Assembly: GCA_012103455.1 (NCBI GenBank) | Contig: WLWT01000003.1 | Span: 620,001-684,000, forward strand | Length of the DNA stretch: 64,000 nucleotides | Source: Gammaproteobacteria bacterium | GTDB taxonomy: Bacteria; Pseudomonadota; Gammaproteobacteria; HK1 | Reading direction: 5' to 3' | Shown: positions 28,234-35,396 of the stretch, in pieces | Position numbering within the stretch: the first letter of the stretch is position 1 | Layout: every line of letters begins with the position of its first letter | Program-made: the position numbers and the translations under genes | The notes under the pieces: model-generated | What the model was told of the DNA's origin: nothing | Database searches by the model: none | Seen by the model: only the letters and a program-made list of their open reading frames with translations

Positions 28234-28310
28234 GAAATGTCAACTATGCAAACATGTCAACTATATTGACCGTTATCGTGGTTCACAGAAGTCAACTACA
28301 TTGACATTCC
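28230..28310. promoter_or_regulatory. Putative operator with repeated GTCAACTA boxes
   Basis: ATGTCAACTA occurs at about 28236 and 28254, and AGTCAACTACATTGAC at about 28288, in the divergent region between the MBL gene and the XRE gene. Repeated half-sites at roughly helical spacing suggest the XRE regulator binds here and controls both directions. Confidence 0.5.
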
Positions 28311-28370
28311 TCGCACCGACGGCTAAACTTCTCAGCGGCATGCGGGTACAACGCACAGAGCAAACTTTCC

Positions 28371-28745
28371 ATGCCCAGCAGTACTGGTACGGCGAGAACC
28401 GTTGACGTGATAGACGAGCAGGATCTGTTCAGCACCGTTGGGAAGCGAATTCGTGACCAAAGAAAGCGAGCCAAGCTTACGCAAGCTAAGCTCGCCGAAT
28501 TTCTCCACCTAGAGCGCACTTCGATCACCAACATTGAAAAGGGCCTTCAGAAACCTCCGCTAGGTGTCCTCTACCAGTTGTGCGCCCACCTCAATTTGTC
28601 GCTAACCGAACTGCTGCCGCCGTTGGAGGCAGTTCTAGTGGCAAGGGAAACGGCTACCGAGAGCGTCACCGTGGGCAGTGACGCTGTGGAACTCCCGCCG
28701 AAGACCGCGTCTGTCGTGCGTCGGTTGAGTTCCCGAGGTTCCTGA
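28371..28745 (+). CDS. XRE-family transcriptional regulator
   Basis: The 124-residue protein has a classical HTH (IRDQRKRAKLTQAKLAEFLHLERTSITNIEKG, about residues 27-58) and a variable tail. It is divergent from the MBL/E2/E1 genes across a 137-base gap that contains near-repeats of TGTCAACTA and AAGTCAACTACATTGACA (28235-28305), a likely operator. Together with the following ImmA/IrrE protease it forms a repressor-protease switch. Confidence 0.88.
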   Translation: MPSSTGTARTVDVIDEQDLFSTVGKRIRDQRKRAKLTQAKLAEFLHLERTSITNIEKGLQKPPLGVLYQLCAHLNLSLTELLPPLEAVLVARETATESVTVGSDAVELPPKTASVVRRLSSRGS

Positions 28746-28786
28746 CAACTCTACGGGCTCACTTGGAACTGATACTAGGAGGACTT

Positions 28787-29308
28787 ATGCGTCATCGACT
28801 AAGTGGCATACGAGCTAGAGCGATCTCGTTGCTGAAGAAGAATGACCTTTTCCGCGCACCTGTTGATGTCGTTGCTCTGGCCGAACGCCTCGGCCTCACG
28901 GTCGTTCTCGAAGAACTCGACGACGACGTGTCAGGTCTCCTGATGGTGAAAGGAGGCAAAGCGATCATTGTCGTGAACGCTGAACATCACCCGAATCGCC
29001 AACGTTTTACTGCAGCGCATGAGTTAGCTCACTATGCATTGCACAATAGTGGTGCTGATCACTTATTCGTAGACAGGAAGGTCTTCTTTCGGGATGAGGC
29101 TGCAGCAACTGGCGAAGACGTGCAGGAGATTGAAGCAAACAAGTTTGCCGCAGAACTTCTGATGCCGAAGGCTTTGCTGGGGCAAGCCTTAGAAGATGAG
29201 AATATCGATCTCCTTGATGACTTCGATGTTCATCGCCTAGCACGCAAGTTTAAGGTGAGCGAACAGGCTCTTGGCTTTCGCCTTGCTTCATTACAACTAA
29301 TTTCATAG
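28787..29308 (+). CDS. ImmA/IrrE-family metallopeptidase
   Basis: It is called from ATG 28787, which has AGGAGG five bases upstream. The 173-residue protein has the zinc-peptidase motif AAHELAHYALH and a second Glu in QEIEANKFAAELLMP, the ImmA/IrrE hallmark. Such proteases cleave a partner XRE repressor when triggered, freeing the operon. It lies 41 bases after the XRE gene. Confidence 0.92.
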   Translation: MRHRLSGIRARAISLLKKNDLFRAPVDVVALAERLGLTVVLEELDDDVSGLLMVKGGKAIIVVNAEHHPNRQRFTAAHELAHYALHNSGADHLFVDRKVFFRDEAAATGEDVQEIEANKFAAELLMPKALLGQALEDENIDLLDDFDVHRLARKFKVSEQALGFRLASLQLIS

Positions 29309-29343
29309 AAATGGGCAGGCTCCATCCAAGAGATTAGCGCGGA

Positions 29344-30090
29344 ATGTCCCAGAGCAAATTCCCACACTTGTCCAAGGCACCCATCAAAGAGGCGCTTATC
29401 GATATTCGGGTCAGAACAGGTCAAGACATTGTCGTCGAGAGTCTCAGAGTCGAAAACGCATACATTCGTGATAACTATCCTCACGTCAAAGATCATAGGA
29501 TGGGCATGCTAGGACTCCAACTCACTGAGGAGATTCAAACAATATCAGCGGCCCAACCGAAGACAACCGGTTTCATCTTTACCTCGGGAGATGGACGGCA
29601 AATTGCCCAGTTTCGAACTGACGGCTTTATTTTCAACAGACTTCGTCCTTATGAGCGTTGGGAATCGATGAGGGACGAAGCGAGGAGACTGTGGGATATT
29701 TACCTTGAGACCGCTTCACCAGACAAAGTCGTAAGGGTGGCAATTCGATATATAAACATCCTTGAGTTGCCACTGCCTGTACGAGATCTAAGTCGATACC
29801 TCACATCGCCTCCTGCGCCACCTGAAGGCGTTCCACACTCACTTCTGAGTTTCCTGAATCGTTTAGTAATTCACGACGAATCTACGAGTGCAAAGGCGAT
29901 CCTAACTCAAGCATTAGAAGCGTCAGACAAGGACATAGCTCCGGTGGTCCTTGACATTGATGCATTTCACGAAGGTGCTTTTGACCCTCAAGGTGACGAG
30001 ATCTGGACAAGCTTCGAGTGTCTACACGACTTGAAGAACGAACTCTTCTTCAAGAGCATAACTGACGCCACTGTGGAACTGTGCCAATGA
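29344..30090 (+). CDS. TIGR04255 family protein
   Basis: The 248-residue soluble protein has the family's opening (LSKAPIKEALIDIRVR), a central FTSGDGRQIAQFRTDGFIFNRLRPYERW, and a VAIRYINILELP strand. The family is widespread in defence islands and its function is unknown. It overlaps the next gene as ATGA and follows ImmA/IrrE by 35 bases, so it is likely in the same transcript. Confidence 0.82.
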   Translation: MSQSKFPHLSKAPIKEALIDIRVRTGQDIVVESLRVENAYIRDNYPHVKDHRMGMLGLQLTEEIQTISAAQPKTTGFIFTSGDGRQIAQFRTDGFIFNRLRPYERWESMRDEARRLWDIYLETASPDKVVRVAIRYINILELPLPVRDLSRYLTSPPAPPEGVPHSLLSFLNRLVIHDESTSAKAILTQALEASDKDIAPVVLDIDAFHEGAFDPQGDEIWTSFECLHDLKNELFFKSITDATVELCQ

Positions 30091-30599
30091 CCGCAACCGT
30101 CGCCCTGCATCCGAGCAATATATTCGCATACAAAGAAAGCAGTGCCGTAAGCGAAGCTTCAGTGAAGCTAGAGTCGTTGCTTAGATTGGTTCGAAGACAC
30201 TATCTAGAGCCAGCTTCTCGCCTTTCCATCGAAGCGACATATCAAGAACTCGTCTCGACGTTCGAAGACTGCTCGATGCCAAATTGGGACGGATATGGTG
30301 CAGCAGCTATCTCGCAAGCATCTCTATACAACGCCCTTAGATTTCTCGACTTGCTCCCGCCCTCTTTGCCATCGCCAGAGGTCACGCCCGAATCGGATGG
30401 AACAGTAGGACTAGAATGGTATAAAGGGAAGGATTGGCTTTTCTCAATCGACATCGGCGGCGACGGTAAGATCACATACGCAGGAATGTTCGGCGAGGGC
30501 GTTCAATCACACGGAACAGAACGGTTCGATGATTCGATTCCTCAAACGATTCTTAGCAATATTCGGCGGATCTACGAGTCACCATCACTTGGCCAATGA
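30087..30599 (+). CDS. Hypothetical protein coupled to TIGR04255
   Basis: The 170-residue protein has a conserved-looking NWDGYGAAAISQASLYNALRFLDLLP segment and a β-rich second half (GTVGLEWYKGKDWLFSIDIGGDGKITYAGMF). Proteins with this pattern often sit downstream of TIGR04255 genes. The start overlaps the preceding stop (ATGA). No membrane segment or catalytic motif is visible. Confidence 0.7.
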   Translation: MTATVALHPSNIFAYKESSAVSEASVKLESLLRLVRRHYLEPASRLSIEATYQELVSTFEDCSMPNWDGYGAAAISQASLYNALRFLDLLPPSLPSPEVTPESDGTVGLEWYKGKDWLFSIDIGGDGKITYAGMFGEGVQSHGTERFDDSIPQTILSNIRRIYESPSLGQ

Positions 30600-30990
30600 C
30601 GTAGCGACCGACGAGATCATATCGAGGTACGTATTCTCTGGTCGCCACATAAGGAAGACTGACTTTTCAGTGAAGCCTGCTGCCTTTATGCCTCATCGTG
30701 GCGAGACCTCGGTGTTCCGTGTAGATGGCCTGTCGAACGAGGAAGTGTGGCATATTGGACTTCACTTCGTTGGCTCAACACGCCGCGAAGTTCTGAAGGG
30801 ACGGGCAGACTTACAGGTGGCTGACGTACATGCAATCAAGCTGAAGGTCGAACCTGACATCACTCCCCATCCCCGTCACGCGAACATCATTGAGTGGCCC
30901 GAAGAGAAGCACGAGCAGAAGATGTTGGCGGTGAGACTGGCGAACGTAGCAGCCACCTATCCGCCGCCCGGCGAGCCCGTTCTCGCCTAG
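30529..30990 (+). CDS. Hypothetical protein (153 aa)
   Basis: It begins 71 bases inside the preceding gene, unless a later non-ATG start is used. Residues 25-150 look like a genuine soluble protein (FSVKPAAFMPHRGETSVFRVDGLSNEEVWHIG). No family recognised. It is the last gene of the XRE-ImmA-TIGR04255 run, ending about 130 bases before the tRNA fragment. Confidence 0.6.
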   Translation: MIRFLKRFLAIFGGSTSHHHLANDVATDEIISRYVFSGRHIRKTDFSVKPAAFMPHRGETSVFRVDGLSNEEVWHIGLHFVGSTRREVLKGRADLQVADVHAIKLKVEPDITPHPRHANIIEWPEEKHEQKMLAVRLANVAATYPPPGEPVLA

Positions 30991-31123
30991 AGACAGCTTC
31001 TACAATCCCCACCAAGGCGACGAAAAAACAATAGCTTACGGGGCTACGACTGCTTGATGATGTAGAATACCGGGACGACAATAACCCGATATAAGTCAAA
31101 GAGTTAGCTTGTAACAGAGTGCC

Positions 31124-31171
31124 GCGACTTTTAATCAGGCGACCGCAGGTTCGATCCCTGCACGGCCCACC
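31124..31171 (+). other. 3' half of a tRNA-Lys gene, probable attachment site
   Basis: The sequence covers the anticodon arm (GCGACTTTTAATCAGG, anticodon TTT), the T arm GCAGGTTCGATCCCTGC and the acceptor end ACGGCCCACC. The bases before it do not rebuild a proper acceptor and D arm. Integrases commonly use such 3' tRNA segments, so this marks the edge of an integrated element. No tyrosine integrase remains nearby. Confidence 0.8.
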
Positions 31172-31508
31172 GGTAAACTCCCTTCTCTAGACGGTAAGTT
31201 AGAGACCGCATGCTTGGATGCCCACGTGCGCTGCGGGGCTGGGCCACGCACCAGCAGCTTTTTAGACTCCATCGAGATCACTGCGGCCGCGCCGGCCTCT
31301 TTGCCCTTCAGCCGTTTTAGCTGAACAATCAACCGGATATTCTGCTCATGGCAGGACTGGCCCTGTATTGCAGGACTGGCCGCTGAACGAGAAGCAAAAA
31401 GAAATGCGGGAAAGAATGATGCGGCTCGACGGCAATACACTCTCCGCTTGGCAGCCCCAGACCGAAGTATACGCACGTTGCGGCTGGCTCTTGTTTGCCG
31501 GTGTGGGC

Positions 31509-31832
31509 TCATGAGCGATCCCAGCGGCGTACGGTGCGGTTGTTCACATCGAAGCCGGGCAACTTGGCCGGCAGCTTAGGTTTGACCGTCACCGCGCTGA
31601 TGTTGGGATAGGTGGGCAGCAGATGGCCGATGTACCTCCTATGGGCATCGAGGGCTTTATCACAGCTAGGCGCCGCGTGCTCACTGGCATCAATACTCGC
31701 GGTATCCTGGCGCAAGTAGTGCCTGGCGGGGTTACGCGATAGCCCTAACTGGCGGGCGATGTGACGAATAGAGCCCCCTCGCCCTTCGTCATACAGTATC
31801 TTGATTGTGTGGCTCATTGGCCACCTCTTCAT
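31509..31832 (-). pseudogene. IS21 istA, N-terminal remnant
   Basis: It reads MSHTIKILYDEGRGGSIRHIARQLGLSRNPARHYLR and later HRRYIGHLLPTYPNISAVTV, the HTH-bearing start of IstA, and then breaks off. Opposite strand to the istA tail at 20691. Confidence 0.75.
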
Positions 31833-31939
31833 GCATGCTGCGACTGGCGAAAATGGCGCCTAGCCTAGAGCGTGTGCCGGCCTTTAGGCCACCGACGGGG
31901 GGAGGGCAAAACTGCTGGCCGCTACAGGGTCAGTTTAGG

Positions 31940-32230
31940 TGGCCATTAACAGCTTATGCCGGGTGAGCGGCCAACAGGTTGGGTTCACCACCAAATCGCA
32001 TGATGGCGAGCGGCGCCAGCGCGAGACTGAGACTGTGCGTTTATCAGGCCACGCTTTCATCGCCCGTCATGTGCAATACGTGTCGCCCGCCGGCACAGCA
32101 CAGGCTCGCCATTGTGGCCTGCACGCCAATGCTAATCGGGGGCGGTTGAATACGGGTGCGTGCATGGTTCGCCCACGCCCCGGTCACGCCACCGGCGGTG
32201 CTCACCTGGGAAGCTGGCCTGATTCGGGCT
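31940..32230 (+). pseudogene. IS91-type transposase, C-terminal remnant
   Basis: GQQVGFTTKSHDG… LSGHAFIARHVQYVSPAG.. ARHCGLHANANRG matches the C-terminal region of IS91-type transposases (usual pattern LSG.EFI.RFL.HVLP.G…RHYGLLAN). It may be the other half of the element begun at 20503. Confidence 0.55.
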
Positions 32231-32761
32231 AGACAACCGCGGGCCGCCATTGGCACCCAATACGGCGCGCCGCTGCGCTACGCCGGGTGGGTCGATCCTC
32301 AGCACGACCGGCTGGAGTCAGGGGATGACAATCAAAGCACAAGCGGGTACAACAGGCGGCGAAGGCACTGGGTGCGCTAAGGTGAGATATGGCCCAAAAT
32401 CCCTTCAAACCGCCGCCCCTCTGGACAACCGGCGCGACATTAATCGCCGAGGCGTGTAACGGGGGGACGGTGGTGGTCGCTCACATTATTGGCACTGCTA
32501 TAAGTACACGTGCCGCCGTTGTAGGCCACGGGCGCATAGAAACCCCATTGCTTTGCCATCGGCGTGGCCCGGCGCTTTGCCATCGGCGTGGCCCGGCACT
32601 ATCCGGTGGCGGTCAGTTCAACAAAACGTTAAAGCGCACGCGATTGAGCGCGCTGCCTGTAGTGGCGCAGCGCCCGCTACGTTTAACTCTTCGTGCGGCT
32701 GCGCAGAATATCCGTTTCACCGGAAATGCAGAACGGATGTGTAAGAGAATCGGAGGTTAGA
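32231..32761. other. Gene-poor stretch with a 24-bp direct repeat
   Basis: No convincing gene. A tandem 24-base unit beginning CTTTGCCATCGGCGTGGC lies at 32551-32574 and 32575-32598. The segment is probably eroded mobile DNA. Confidence 0.4.
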
Positions 32762-33424
32762 ATGAGCGAGATACAGCCGACATACAGTTATGCACCATTC
32801 GGGAAGCTCGCAAAGGTCATCGTAGGGTTAACCGGAGTTCTGCTCGTGGTCCCTGCCTTGATAAACTCGGGTGTCGATGTGTACAAAGCCGTCATGAAGA
32901 TCCCCGGATCGGAGGCGGAAAGAACCAACCAGTCTCTTTTCAAACGGCACTTTGGGAAGAGCCCTCTGGCCAGCGCTGAAGTGCCGGTGAAGACCGAAGT
33001 CGGAAACGTCGGTATGCAGTTTCAGGTCTATGAAGGCGGCGATGTCTATGTCCGATACGGTAGCAGTAGTCAGTGGTTTGCATCACCATTGCGAGAAGAG
33101 CCGCTCGCGGCCGCTCGCTACCCGAGGCTGATTGCCAGCGCGCACGCGCAATCATTGCAGTGGAGGGCTCCAACCGACCCTAGAGCGCGGTTGGACATCT
33201 ATGAAGACGGTAAGCTAAAGCGTGAGTGGTACCTGGAAGACGGAAAAAAGTGGACCTTTGAAATAGATCCTCTTACAGGTAAGTGGCAGGCTCCAACAGT
33301 GACACCGTACGAAAAAATCCCGCAAGGAGCGATTCAAGTTACGCCAAAGTACATTTTCCCGGAACTGGACCTGACAGATCCGAAGAAGTCGTGGGGCGGC
33401 GGAAACATGCGGCGACGTCCTTGA
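32762..33424 (+). CDS. Membrane-anchored hypothetical protein (220 aa)
   Basis: It is called from the ATG with GGAGG seven bases upstream. One hydrophobic helix (about residues 15-38, LAKVIVGLTGVLLVVPALI) anchors a soluble β-rich domain of about 180 residues (VGMQFQVYEGGDVYVRYG…, RLDIYEDGKLKREWYLEDGKKWTFE). I do not recognise the family. It is the last intact cargo gene before the right-hand MITE/IS boundary. Confidence 0.65.
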   Translation: MSEIQPTYSYAPFGKLAKVIVGLTGVLLVVPALINSGVDVYKAVMKIPGSEAERTNQSLFKRHFGKSPLASAEVPVKTEVGNVGMQFQVYEGGDVYVRYGSSSQWFASPLREEPLAAARYPRLIASAHAQSLQWRAPTDPRARLDIYEDGKLKREWYLEDGKKWTFEIDPLTGKWQAPTVTPYEKIPQGAIQVTPKYIFPELDLTDPKKSWGGGNMRRRP

Positions 33425-33442
33425 GGCCAAATTTGAACTGTT

Positions 33443-33517
33443 GGGCACCTCTAAAAATAGTAATTTTTTCGTGAATATGAGAAAGCACCGCGCGCAGAAC
33501 CGCAGTGTATAGGTCAC
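33443..33517. repeat. MITE-like repeat, left half next to IS4-type element
   Basis: 75 bases identical in layout to 15045-15119 and broken at the same internal position, ATAGGTCAC, by the same IS end. Confidence 0.88.
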
Positions 33518-34798
33518 CACTGCTGTCCCACAAACTTTTGAATGAGCTTAGAATCAAAGACTATTCTGCGCTGATTTGTTAGAATGGAGGTCCAGAATAT
33601 CTTTCAATATCAACAGGATAATAGCCTTGAGTCACAGTAACAGCGTATTTTCACAGCGACTAAAACTGATTTCTAGACATGAGTTCGAAACCCTCCCCAA
33701 AACCCACCATAAAAGTCGTGTATTGAGGACAATGTCACGCGGGTCACAGTTTGTGGCGTTGAGTTTTGCCCAACTCGCCGGGCGCTGTAGTTTGCGAGAT
33801 ATTGTCAGCAACTTGGATAAACAACGCCGCAAAAGTTGCCATTTGGGTATCGCTAAGGTCAGCCGAAGTTCTCTGGCTCGTGTTAACGAGCAACAGCCTT
33901 ATCCACTCTACGAAGGATTATTTTGGAAGCTACTAGCACGATGTCAGAGCTTGGCCCCTAGGCATGGGTTTCGCTTTAAAAATAAGCTTTATTCCTTGGA
34001 TGCATCGACCATCGATTGATGCTTATCACTATTTCCTTGGGCCAAATTTCGCAAGACCGAAGGCGCGATCAAATTACATGTTGGTCTGGACCATGATGGC
34101 TTTTTACCGGCCTTTATGACTATTACCGAAGGCAAACAACAAGATATTACACAAGGTCGTAGTTTAGAACTGGATGCGGGTTCTATTGTGGTGTTTGATC
34201 GTGGCTATACGGACTTCACGTGGTTTAACTTGCTCAATTCAAAGGGGATTTATTTTGTCACCCGGTTGAAAGCCAATACAAAATACCGAGTGATTTCTCG
34301 CCATCAGGTCAATAAAGAGCAGGGCATCACCTCAGATCAGACGCTGATTTTAACGGGCCCTAAAGCCGATACCTGTCCGATTAAGTTGCGCCGGATGGAT
34401 TATAGTGACCCAGAGACCGGCAAGCATTACGTCTTTCTCACCCATCCATTCGAATTGGCTGCCAAAACCATTGTAGATATTTATAAGTCGCGTTGGCAAA
34501 TCGAGTTATTCTTCAAATGCATCAAACAAAATTTGAAGATTAAGTCATTCGTAGGCACGTCAAAGAATGCTGTCATGACTCAAATAGGGGTCGCTATGTG
34601 TATGTATTTAATGGTCGCTTACCTGAAATTTTGTAGCAAAATAGATTTAAGCATTCAACAGATTATTCGACTCTTTCAAGTCACATATTTGAGCGAAGAG
34701 ACCTGTGGGGACTACTCAAAGAAGATCCGCCAGGCCCTATTAAAACTCAGGTACAGATGCAGTTTACATTCTCATGAAAGTTTATGGGACAGCAGTGA
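33518..34798 (+). mobile_element. IS4-family insertion sequence (1281 bp)
   Basis: It has inverted ends CACTGCTGTCCCA / TGGGACAGCAGTG. The flanks are ATAGGTCAC and ATAGGTCAT (8 of 9 identical). It sits within a MITE and forms the right boundary of the composite element. Confidence 0.85.
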
Positions 34799-34832
34799 TA
34801 GGTCATACATGAGGATTCGAGCACGGCGCTGA
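33576..34832 (+). pseudogene. IS4-family transposase with in-frame TGA
   Basis: The first frame ends at LYSLDASTID then TGA (34017-34019), and the same frame continues CLSLFPWAKFRKT…, so one nonsense codon interrupts a DDE transposase. Visible motifs are FDRGYTD (second Asp) and the YREK-type YKSRWQIELFFKCIKQ. The reading frame runs past the IS end into MITE sequence, so its C-terminus is altered too. This copy probably cannot move by itself. Confidence 0.85.
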
Positions 34833-34871
34833 CGCCGCAATCGCGGAAGAAGTGCATTTTTAGAGGTGCCC
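34799..34871. repeat. MITE-like repeat, right half
   Basis: Starts ATAGGTCATACATGAGG and ends TTTTTAGAGGTGCCC, followed by TTGA. Complements the left half at 15045-15119. Confidence 0.9.
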
Positions 34872-35396
34872 TTGATAACCCTTCTGCAATTTTTGCATAA
34901 CACCGGCAGGTTCACGCGCGTCCATCTGTTGCTCCGATTCGACCAATGGCGGCGGGGCGAGTTGGCTCAGATCCTTAAGCTCGGGTTCATCTAGGCGCCC
35001 CGCCGCTGATGAGTTGTCTGGCGGGCTTGGCCGGTTGGGTACATATAAGCAGAATTGACCCCGGTGCCAATCCTGATCCGCACTCCAACTTTGCAGTTCT
35101 TGCCAACTTTGCTGCTCTTGAATAAGCGGTGGGTGGGTTGCGTTATCCGAGTGCAGCTTGAGCACGACGGACACAGGTCTTTGTATGCCATAGTCTTGCG
35201 CCAGATCAGTGATGCGGTGTATCAGGACGTACAAATCGTGCTTGGCGCCGCCCAGACCGGTAGCTGGGTTCAGTTTTGCCACGTCCAGATAGGCGTAAAA
35301 TGCAAGAGACACATCCGTGACTTGGATATCTTGCGCGCGCCAAGCCTGGTAATTGAGTTGCGCAGGCTCTGCGGCTGGAGTTATTGCTGCGCTCAC
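34872..35396 (-). pseudogene. ABC-3C-like middle component, N-terminal part
   Basis: It starts at GTG 35396, overlapping the SIR2-gene stop (GTGA). There are 175 native codons to …QKLQKGYQ, after which the frame enters the MITE and stops. The native C-terminus (41 codons) is at 15040-14915. The first ~120 residues look like a compact α/β domain (YQAWRAQDIQVTDVSLAFYAYLDVAKL, VSVVLKLHSDN), and the rest is proline/glutamine-rich. Size and position between effector and ATPase match the 'middle component' of ABC-3C systems. The domain family itself is not recognised. Confidence 0.78.

Larger units (their letters stand above)
15045..34871. mobile_element. 19.8-kb composite insertion bounded by MITE halves
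   Basis: It starts GGGCACCTCTAAAAATAG and ends TTTTTAGAGGTGCCC, and both sides carry the 4-base duplication TTGA (15041-15044, 34872-34875). Inside each MITE half, the next layer is bounded by inverted CACTGCTGTCCCA ends (15120 and 34798) with a perfect 9-bp duplication ATAGGTCAT (15111-15119, 34799-34807). The simplest reading is that a MITE entered the middle-component gene and a composite IS4-type transposon then entered the MITE, bringing the cargo. Homologous recombination between two MITE::IS copies is the alternative. Confidence 0.75.

Noticed and set aside
31090..31171. Functional tRNA-Lys gene
   Set aside because: The 5' bases do not pair with the acceptor end and the D arm is incomplete, so only the 3' part is real.
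31135..31512. 125-aa frame ending …GRAGIEPAVA
   Set aside because: Part of it is antisense to the tRNA-Lys fragment and the rest lies in degraded IS21 sequence; it is not a credible protein.
3388..34019. TGA read as a sense codon (genetic-code change)
   Set aside because: The in-frame TGA codons in cmr6 and the IS4 transposase are joined by a TAG and a TAA in other genes, and most genes end normally at TGA. In the transposase a Leu-like position is expected rather than Trp. Ordinary nonsense mutation or sequence error fits better.
15045..34871. Prophage
   Set aside because: No capsid, portal, terminase, tail or lysis genes are visible. The content is transposases, a resolvase and defence genes.
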